The notes beneath the pieces were generated by a model. That model was not told the DNA's origin. It saw only the letters and a program-made list of their open reading frames with translations, and ran no database searches. The translations under genes and the position numbers were made by a program. DNA of 36,651 nucleotides from Leyella stercorea (GTDB lineage Bacteria > Bacteroidota > Bacteroidia > Bacteroidales > Bacteroidaceae). The DNA is taken from the NCBI RefSeq assembly GCF_021531355.1, contig NZ_JADYTS010000030.1, positions 1-36,651 on the forward strand, given 5' to 3'. Shown here one piece after another: positions 26,582-32,780 of this stretch; position 1 is the first letter of the stretch; every line of letters begins with the position of its first letter.

Positions 26582-27472
26582 TTAATTTTTTAAGTTGATC
26601 TTTTCTTTAAGGCAGAATTTCTTTATAGTAATAGTTATTATTGCTGCAGATCCTAGTACAGCATAAGGTATAGCTAACTTCCACCCAATGTCATTTCTAT
26701 CACTATTTGTATTAGCACCTATTACGCAAATGATAATTATTATAGCAGCTATAATTACTTCTATTTTTACAACATTCCAAGCCTTACGCTTAGATTCTTC
26801 TTCTTTTTCGTTAGCATCTTCAATCTCATTCTCTACTTCTTGAAGCAGAAGTTTGATTTTTGGATTGTTGCTATAGTACATCTTTGCCTTGCGAATATAG
26901 CGCTCGACATTAGCTTGGTTTTCGGCAGTATTATCACAAGACTTGAATTTAACCAGTGCATCCTCCAGATGATTGAAAATTTCTTCTAAGTCTTTGCTTG
27001 ATTCTGGTGTGATGAATTGGCCGCAAGATGGGCACTTGTCTGCTAAAAGAGGAATTGGAGCTCCACAGTAAGGGCATGTATTCCCTTTTCTTTGGTTCAT
27101 AATAGTAGCTACTGCCTGGTCAGCCTTCTGCTGTTGGGCATCAATGTAGAGGTCAACCTCATCTAAGTTTAATCCTAAGGTCTGTGCCTTGTTCAGAAGA
27201 ACCTGACGTTCTTTGGGAGAGATGATGCCATCGGTGAGCAACTCCTTGATAAGGTCGTCCAACTCCTGCGGTATTGCATCTTTCTTCTGTGCAGACTTTG
27301 CTTCCATCTCCTTCTTGCGCTTTGCAAGACGACCATTAAGCACAAGTTCAAACTCGTCAAGGTCTATGCCCATAGCCTCGGCTTTCTTAAAGAGAAGATT
27401 TTTCTCTTTGTCAGTAAGCACTCCATCTGCCAATGCAGCAGTGATGAGCGCTTCCAATTTTTCGTTGTACAT
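26582..27472 (-). CDS. TerB-like / zinc-ribbon / two-TM protein
   Basis: A 296-residue membrane protein made of modules. Two TerB-like helical units (about 5-50 and 69-112) share the pattern ALADGVLTDKEKNLLFKKAEAMG and LTDGIISPKERQVLLNKAQTLG with a following LDE. Then comes a zinc ribbon (C133, C136, C147, C150: CPYCG..CPSCG), a charged helical stretch (about 160-228), and two TM helices (about 233-253 and 266-284). The N-terminal part is thus cytoplasmic. TerB-like units are known from tellurite/stress-response systems. The C-terminus of the neighbouring 350-residue protein carries the same unit. Base composition is more AT-rich than that of the SPFH genes upstream. Confidence 0.78.
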   Translation of the reverse strand: MYNEKLEALITAALADGVLTDKEKNLLFKKAEAMGIDLDEFELVLNGRLAKRKKEMEAKSAQKKDAIPQELDDLIKELLTDGIISPKERQVLLNKAQTLGLNLDEVDLYIDAQQQKADQAVATIMNQRKGNTCPYCGAPIPLLADKCPSCGQFITPESSKDLEEIFNHLEDALVKFKSCDNTAENQANVERYIRKAKMYYSNNPKIKLLLQEVENEIEDANEKEEESKRKAWNVVKIEVIIAAIIIIICVIGANTNSDRNDIGWKLAIPYAVLGSAAIITITIKKFCLKEKINLKN

Positions 27473-27515
27473 AGTAATATTATTTCGTTGTTATTGAATT
27501 TTATTTATATGTCTA

Positions 27516-28568
27516 TTAATGGTGTTTTTCGTAGAATCTTGCCTCAAGCACCATTTCCACCTCATCAGGATCTTCTCCCTCCATGACAGCACGACGCAGA
27601 ACTATCTCCTTCATCTTGTCGGTCAGCTCATCATTCTCTGCTACAGAATTGATAAGCTCCTCAAGACCATCCGAGAAGAGATTGCCGGACGACTTTACTA
27701 TCTGAGGCTTAGCGATTGATTCTGACTGACTTTCTTCTTCATTATCATCTTCATCTTCTTCTACCTCGATATCTACGTCCTCTGTATCTTCTTCTCCGTA
27801 CTCTTCATCTTCTTCATCTTCATCATCGCTCATGTCCTCCGGAAGTGGTAACGGAGTCTGTGGTTCGTACGGACCATAGAAGTCAAGCATGTCTTCTGGC
27901 ATCTTTCTTAGTTTTATTTCAGAATCGGTTCTCTGTAAAAGTTGCGCATAGTATGTGTACAGTTCCGCTGGCACATACAATATCTCCACGCTATAACTCA
28001 AAGATTCTAAATCCGTAATCTTATTAGTATAAAGATACAACTCGGATATAGTGCCATCTTCTATTGGATATCCCAATTTCTCCACCGAATTCGGAATAAA
28101 TACTCTCCTTACTCTCTTGCCACCTGCGAAGTTGTCGCCAACAATCTCCACTCCTTTAGGAATTATTACTTCATTAATTCGATCACAGCCAGATAATAAT
28201 TCATCTGGTATTTCCTTGAGTAACGTTACTTTAGAGAAATCCACCTCTTCCAAGTACTTCTCCTTTTCATAGAAAACACAACCCGATAATTTTATCAATG
28301 TAGAAGGGAAAACGACTTTACGAATTCCTTCATATCCATCCAAAGACTCATCATCAAGGGATGTATATCCTTCGTCAATAGTCAACACACCATCTTCGAA
28401 TGTCCCCAACTTGATTTTAACATTTTCGTCATCAGATTTGTCATCATCAGTATTGAATAAGTCATGTTTGGTTTCTTGCAAATTCTTCAAGGCCTCGTTC
28501 TTTACATCTTCCAGACGTTCCCCAACAGTCTTTGCAATATCATCGACCATTTTTTTGAATATTCCCAT
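27516..28568 (-). CDS. LRR protein with acidic linker and TerB-like C-terminus
   Basis: A 350-residue cytoplasmic protein without signal peptide. Residues about 1-40 form an amphipathic helix (KKMVDDIAKTVGERLEDVKNEALKNL). Residues about 50-205 are degenerate BspA/LRR_5 repeats (GIRKVVFPSTLIKLSG, INEVIIPKGVEIVGDNFAGG, VRRVFIPNSVEKLG). Residues 247-282 are almost entirely Asp/Glu. The final 50 residues (GLEELINSVAENDELTDK..EGEDPDEVEMVLEAR) match the TerB-like units of the 296-residue protein encoded 43 bp downstream. An intracellular BspA-like LRR protein is unusual, since most are exported. It lies 51 bp after the GYF_2/SPFH gene. Confidence 0.78.
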   Translation of the reverse strand: MGIFKKMVDDIAKTVGERLEDVKNEALKNLQETKHDLFNTDDDKSDDENVKIKLGTFEDGVLTIDEGYTSLDDESLDGYEGIRKVVFPSTLIKLSGCVFYEKEKYLEEVDFSKVTLLKEIPDELLSGCDRINEVIIPKGVEIVGDNFAGGKRVRRVFIPNSVEKLGYPIEDGTISELYLYTNKITDLESLSYSVEILYVPAELYTYYAQLLQRTDSEIKLRKMPEDMLDFYGPYEPQTPLPLPEDMSDDEDEEDEEYGEEDTEDVDIEVEEDEDDNEEESQSESIAKPQIVKSSGNLFSDGLEELINSVAENDELTDKMKEIVLRRAVMEGEDPDEVEMVLEARFYEKHH

Positions 28569-28619
28569 ACTATAACATCTTTAATGTTTGTTACTTTTGT
28601 TTTTAACTATTTGGAAACT

Positions 28620-29801
28620 TTACATCCCCGGCATCTGCGGCGGCATTCCCGGCATCTGCGGAGCTGTTCCTTGGAACAACGGAGCGAGTTCTGCCACGTT
28701 ACCAGCAAACTCCCATTGCGCCATGCCGTTCTTCCATACGTACGACTGCTGGGTGAGCTGACCTTGCTGAACGAGCTGCTGCAGCTTGTTCCAGTCACAC
28801 GGACCATACTGCTGACCGTTTATGCCGATGAAGTATTGCACCTGAGGAACGGCTCCCTTACCAGGCATCTGCGGCGCACCACCCATGCCCGGCATCTGCG
28901 GAACGCCACCCATCTGACCCATACCACCCATAGGCTGCTGACGGAAGGCATTGATGCCGTTGTCCATGGCGTTGTTCAGAACGCCAGCATTGAGGTTGGC
29001 TTGGTGAGCACCCATAAAGGTCTGTTCGGTCTGCAGGCGAGAGGCACGCTGCATCTCCTCACGCTGAATGCGCATTGTCTCGCGCTGATTCTCAAGGTTC
29101 ATGCGCTGCAGTTCCTCCTGACCGCCAAGGTCGAGCTCCTGCTTTCTGCCCATAGCGTCCAGATTAAGCGACGACTGCTTGCGGAGCATATCCTGCTGAA
29201 GATCGTTGTTAAGATTGAAGTTTGAGATCTGAGCATTGTGCTGAGCCATCATGCGCTCCTTCTCAAGGTCGGCAGTAAGGGCTTTCAACTCGCGATAGCC
29301 ACGGCTCTCCTTGTCGATGTTGATGCTCGTGATGTCGAGACTGCGGATGGTGATGCCGAAGAGCTTCTCCACCTGTGGCATAACACGCTGCTGCACCAGC
29401 TCGCTTATCTCCATAATCTTGCGTTCAATCTGAACCACTGGAATCTGAGCGTCTATAGGAGCATTCACCACCACGCTCTTGATGAACTTGGTGAGCTGAC
29501 CACGAAGCTTGTTCTTAAAGGTTTCGTCGCTGTAAGCCTCGTTGCGGTTAACGCTATGGAAGAGGTCCATATCCTCAATGGCATACACAATGGCACCGTG
29601 AACAGCCACGGGCACACCATAGTCTTGCAGACGCGGGTCGAACACGTCGAAGTAAGGAATGGCAAAGTTCACCTGACTGCCCTTGCTCAGATTGCTGAGG
29701 TTGGTCAGATTAGTCTGTTCCACTTTTCTTGCAGCCTCTTCCGCTGCCTGTCTCTTTTCTTCTTCCACTTCGCGGGAAGACTTAAAACCAAAGAATCCCA
29801 T
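28620..29801 (-). CDS. SPFH-domain protein with C-terminal GYF_2 domain
   Basis: A 393-residue protein of the bacterial SPFH (band 7/virion-core-like) class. Residues 1-28 are a charged helix; about 44-185 carry the SPFH-like fold (AIPYFDVFDPRLQDYGVPVAVHGAIVYAIEDMD, then FGITIRSLDITSINIDKESRGYRELKAL). A coiled coil runs to about 260. Residues 290-320 are rich in Gly, Met and PQMPG units. Residues 322-377 are a GYF_2 domain (QYFIGINGQQYGPCDWNKLQQL, then SYVWKNGMAQWE), and the last 15 residues again are PQMPGM units. GYF-type domains bind Pro-rich peptides, so self-assembly or binding to the Pro/Met-rich linker of the adjacent 913-residue protein is plausible. No TM segment is visible. Confidence 0.85.
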   Translation of the reverse strand: MGFFGFKSSREVEEEKRQAAEEAARKVEQTNLTNLSNLSKGSQVNFAIPYFDVFDPRLQDYGVPVAVHGAIVYAIEDMDLFHSVNRNEAYSDETFKNKLRGQLTKFIKSVVVNAPIDAQIPVVQIERKIMEISELVQQRVMPQVEKLFGITIRSLDITSINIDKESRGYRELKALTADLEKERMMAQHNAQISNFNLNNDLQQDMLRKQSSLNLDAMGRKQELDLGGQEELQRMNLENQRETMRIQREEMQRASRLQTEQTFMGAHQANLNAGVLNNAMDNGINAFRQQPMGGMGQMGGVPQMPGMGGAPQMPGKGAVPQVQYFIGINGQQYGPCDWNKLQQLVQQGQLTQQSYVWKNGMAQWEFAGNVAELAPLFQGTAPQMPGMPPQMPGM

Positions 29802-29836
29802 AATATTATTTCAGTTTTTAATTATTATTACTTAGA

Positions 29837-30046
29837 TTTCGCAAGCGAAAGTAGTTATTGGAAGTTATTGGAAGATAACTCGCTTCGCTCGTGAAGTTAA
29901 TGGACAAATGTCCTATTGTTTAAGCAATAAAGCTATTGTCCGTTCGCTCGGCTTTGCCGCTTGCTTAAGCAAGAACTTCTTGAACGACCAAAGGGAGTGA
30001 TAACTTCTTTAATCCCATTAACTTCTGAACTTGCGAAAGTTCAATT
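29837..30046. repeat. palindrome-rich intergenic element downstream of the 913-residue gene
   Basis: The 216-bp gap 29802-30017 contains a set of short palindromes: TTTCGC-AA-GCGAAA (29837-29850), GGACAAATGTCC (29902-29913), CGGC-TTT-GCCG (29949-29959), the perfect CTTGCTTAAGCAAG (29960-29973) and CAAGAA-C-TTCTTG (29970-29982), plus a doubled AGTTATTGGA unit (29853-29873). It ends in a 23-bp stretch (30024-30046, core GAACTTGCGAAAGTTC) found again at 35977-35999. No TAnnTTTG box is seen, so the SPFH/GYF_2 gene is probably read from upstream. Confidence 0.6.
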
Positions 30047-32759
30047 TTTTAGTTGTGTAAATTCTCTTTGTCTTGCCCTTCGCATCCACCTCCACAAAGG
30101 TGTCGGCAGCATACTGTCGGTTAGGGTCATGATAGTTGAACGAATAGCCCATCTCGTAATTGCCGTCGATGGTGGGTCGGCTGAATTGGTCAATGCTGTC
30201 CAGCGTCTGCGGGTTCAGTCCCAACTGCCGATAGAGATGCTGTTCCACCATCGTTCGGATGGCGTTCAAGTTGTCGTCAACATATCCGCGTATCTGGTCG
30301 ATGAGCGACTGGCTGTTCATGTCTTTCTTCAACAGTCGCTGGCACATTGTCTTCCTGAGCGGCATTCCGTCAGCCTTTACTGCGGCAGGCGGCATGGCAT
30401 CGTTACGCAAAGCCGACTCAATCACGTGGTCGCTGCGACGCACATGAAGCATCGGGTTGCCATAGAGGCAGAACATCAAGGCTGTGCTCATAGAGAAGCA
30501 GTCGTCCTCTATATTGCGGCACATATTGAAGTAGTCGCACTTGGCTTGCAGCAGGGCCTTGCCTCCCGTCATTCCCTTAAACTGATAGAGAGGATAAAGG
30601 CGCATAAGCACCTCGCTGCCCGTACCCGGATTGAGTATCAGCTCGCGCACCTCGTCGGTCTCTCCGCTGCTGAACATCGGCACTGACACGAGCGAACCGG
30701 TATAGAGCAATACGCCTCCTCCATAGAGGGCGCTGAGCAACATCGAGTCGTTGCGATCGTAACCGGCATATCGGGCACCGAAGCATGCCACGGTGTTGAA
30801 CACCCTTGCCTTGCCATGACTTAGAAGCGAAGGATTGAAGGCTTCTGCCTCGCTATAGAATCCGCACATGCCCTTTGCGTCGGCACCATGCAGATTGAAC
30901 ATCAGCATGTCGGCATTGTCCAGCGACTTGCAGTAGATGCCAAGGCTTTCAGCGTCTTGCATAAGCAGCTTAGGACTGATATACATTCCGTTGCGTATGA
31001 GTTCGGGGTCATCGTTGTTGTAAAGTAGCGGCAGGTGCTGGGTCATCGTGCAGCTGGCTGGAATCCAGTCGCGATTGCTTATCATCAACACATTGCCTAC
31101 GGGTATTCCGTCGCCGTACATACCGCTGATATTGAAGTAAGCACCGAGGTCGCTGCGTATGTCCGTACTGAGCTTTCCGTCTTCCAACGGCAGTCGCGCC
31201 ACATTGTTTCGGGCGCATCCTACGGTGAAGTCGGAGTCGCGGTTGTCCAGCAGGTCCACGATGTAGGTGCCTTCAAAGGCATAGCATGTGTCGGTGGGTA
31301 TTCGTTCGCTGCCATACGGCCACGGGTCTTCCACACGCGGAATAGGAATAACGTCGTCGCCACCTATTATAAACAGATGTAGGTCGGCACCTGCTGTCAG
31401 CTTGTTTTCGGCTATGCAGCGCGACACAGCCTCGTTGCATTCTATCCATGATGGAGGCTCGTTGGCTGAGTCCATTCCGTATTGGGCAATGTCGAGGAAT
31501 GTCCAGTACATCCGCTGGTCGTAGGCGTTCTGTATGAAGTCGTCGAAGACGTCATACACGTCCTGCGTGCTGCATCCGTATTTTCTTGCCAAGGCATTGG
31601 CGTTGGTAAGGATGATGCCGTAACGGTCGTCCAAGGCATCGGCTGCGGGCTGCGGAGCCGACTTGCTTTGTCCAGGCATCGGCGGCACAGCAGAAGCTTT
31701 CGGCATCGGCGGAGGAGTAGCAACTCCCAATCCCATGTTGTTGGCAGCTTGCAGAGGATTGAAGCCACGCATCTGGTTGAGCTTCACGTTCTGCGCATTA
31801 AACTTCGGCATAGGTGGAGGCGTGGGCATCTGCGGAGGCACAGCCATCTTGATTTTCTCCTTGGGCTTCAGCTCGGCAAGGGTGGTGTCGCAATAAAACT
31901 GATACCACTCTTCGGGCTGGGGCTTGTCCTCAAGCATCTCCTTCACGGCGTACCACAGAGCACCCAGCGGCTCGCTCATTCCGTTCTGCACGGCTTGGTC
32001 GAGATATTGCAGGGTCTGCTGTCGGTAGTAGTCCTGCTTGCCGTTCTTGTGATAGTCGGCAAGATTGTCGAGAGCCATCAGCAGGGCAATGTCGCCTTGC
32101 GGACAACCGAAGCCGCCCATTCTTGGCAGGAGCACGGTGGCATTGTCCACGTTGCCTGTCTTGATGAATGCCACATGCGCCCAGAAGAGCTGCCAATAGT
32201 TGTCGGTGCGCGAACCGAAGAAGGCAAGGGCGCACTTGTCGGGATACATCGAGGCAAGCAGCAGATGATAGTAGAACTGGATGTTGTTGTCGGCCGTCAT
32301 CACACGAGCCAACTGCTCCAGACCATTAAACTTGCGTTGCAGGATGTCAGTATGGTTGGTCTGTATGGCATTAAACACCTCGTTAAGAGTCTGCTCTGTC
32401 AAGAACTCGTTGCCCTTGCTGCCTTGCATCACGCTGATGTTGCGGCGCACCTGGTCGATTATCTGCGAGGCACGCATCGGAGCTATTTGCCATTGTATGC
32501 TCAGCTGGTTCAGCTCAGCCAGACGCAGATTGTCCAGCTTGCCGTCCACCAGACGTTCCTGCACTGCTTCGAGAAAGAGACGTTCGTTCTGCTGATAAAT
32601 CTCAGTCTGCGTCTTCTGCGCCTCATATACAGTCTTGTTGTTCACCGTACTGTTGTTGGTGGTGTTGGTCGTGGTGGTATAGTTGTTTTGCGTATTGTGT
32701 GAGTCGGTATGTATTCCGCCTACCACAGCCGCGTCGCCATCAAGTTTTATGTCGCTCAT
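30018..32759 (-). CDS. large cytoplasmic protein with gingipain/C25-like cysteine peptidase domain
   Basis: A 913-residue protein with no signal peptide. Residues 1-45 are a low-complexity Asn/Thr segment after GDAAVVGGIHTDSHN. About 46-300 are helical (TPR-like in places). About 303-372 are a Pro/Met-rich linker (PPQMPTPPPMPKF, PPPMPK, PPMPGQ). About 375-780 carry a caspase-like fold of the C25/gingipain kind: LFIIGGDDVIPIPRV (462-476), PTDTCYAF (488-495), NVARLPLEDG (519-528), VLMISNRDW (557-565), LMFNLHGAD with H624, and VFNTVACFGARY with C659, then LLSALYGGGVLLYTGS. H624 and C659 are placed as the catalytic dyad. About 800-913 hold a helical and beta tail; the last residues come from a dispersed repeat. 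It lies 21 bp after the 916-residue gene. Confidence 0.82.
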   Translation of the reverse strand: MSDIKLDGDAAVVGGIHTDSHNTQNNYTTTTNTTNNSTVNNKTVYEAQKTQTEIYQQNERLFLEAVQERLVDGKLDNLRLAELNQLSIQWQIAPMRASQIIDQVRRNISVMQGSKGNEFLTEQTLNEVFNAIQTNHTDILQRKFNGLEQLARVMTADNNIQFYYHLLLASMYPDKCALAFFGSRTDNYWQLFWAHVAFIKTGNVDNATVLLPRMGGFGCPQGDIALLMALDNLADYHKNGKQDYYRQQTLQYLDQAVQNGMSEPLGALWYAVKEMLEDKPQPEEWYQFYCDTTLAELKPKEKIKMAVPPQMPTPPPMPKFNAQNVKLNQMRGFNPLQAANNMGLGVATPPPMPKASAVPPMPGQSKSAPQPAADALDDRYGIILTNANALARKYGCSTQDVYDVFDDFIQNAYDQRMYWTFLDIAQYGMDSANEPPSWIECNEAVSRCIAENKLTAGADLHLFIIGGDDVIPIPRVEDPWPYGSERIPTDTCYAFEGTYIVDLLDNRDSDFTVGCARNNVARLPLEDGKLSTDIRSDLGAYFNISGMYGDGIPVGNVLMISNRDWIPASCTMTQHLPLLYNNDDPELIRNGMYISPKLLMQDAESLGIYCKSLDNADMLMFNLHGADAKGMCGFYSEAEAFNPSLLSHGKARVFNTVACFGARYAGYDRNDSMLLSALYGGGVLLYTGSLVSVPMFSSGETDEVRELILNPGTGSEVLMRLYPLYQFKGMTGGKALLQAKCDYFNMCRNIEDDCFSMSTALMFCLYGNPMLHVRRSDHVIESALRNDAMPPAAVKADGMPLRKTMCQRLLKKDMNSQSLIDQIRGYVDDNLNAIRTMVEQHLYRQLGLNPQTLDSIDQFSRPTIDGNYEMGYSFNYHDPNRQYAADTFVEVDAKGKTKRIYTTKKLNFRKFRS

Positions 32760-32780
32760 AGTCTTTCTGATTTTTAGTTT

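Noticed and set aside
27516..28568. Secreted BspA-type adhesin
   Set aside because: No signal peptide or lipobox; it begins with a charged amphipathic helix and has an acidic linker and TerB-like end.
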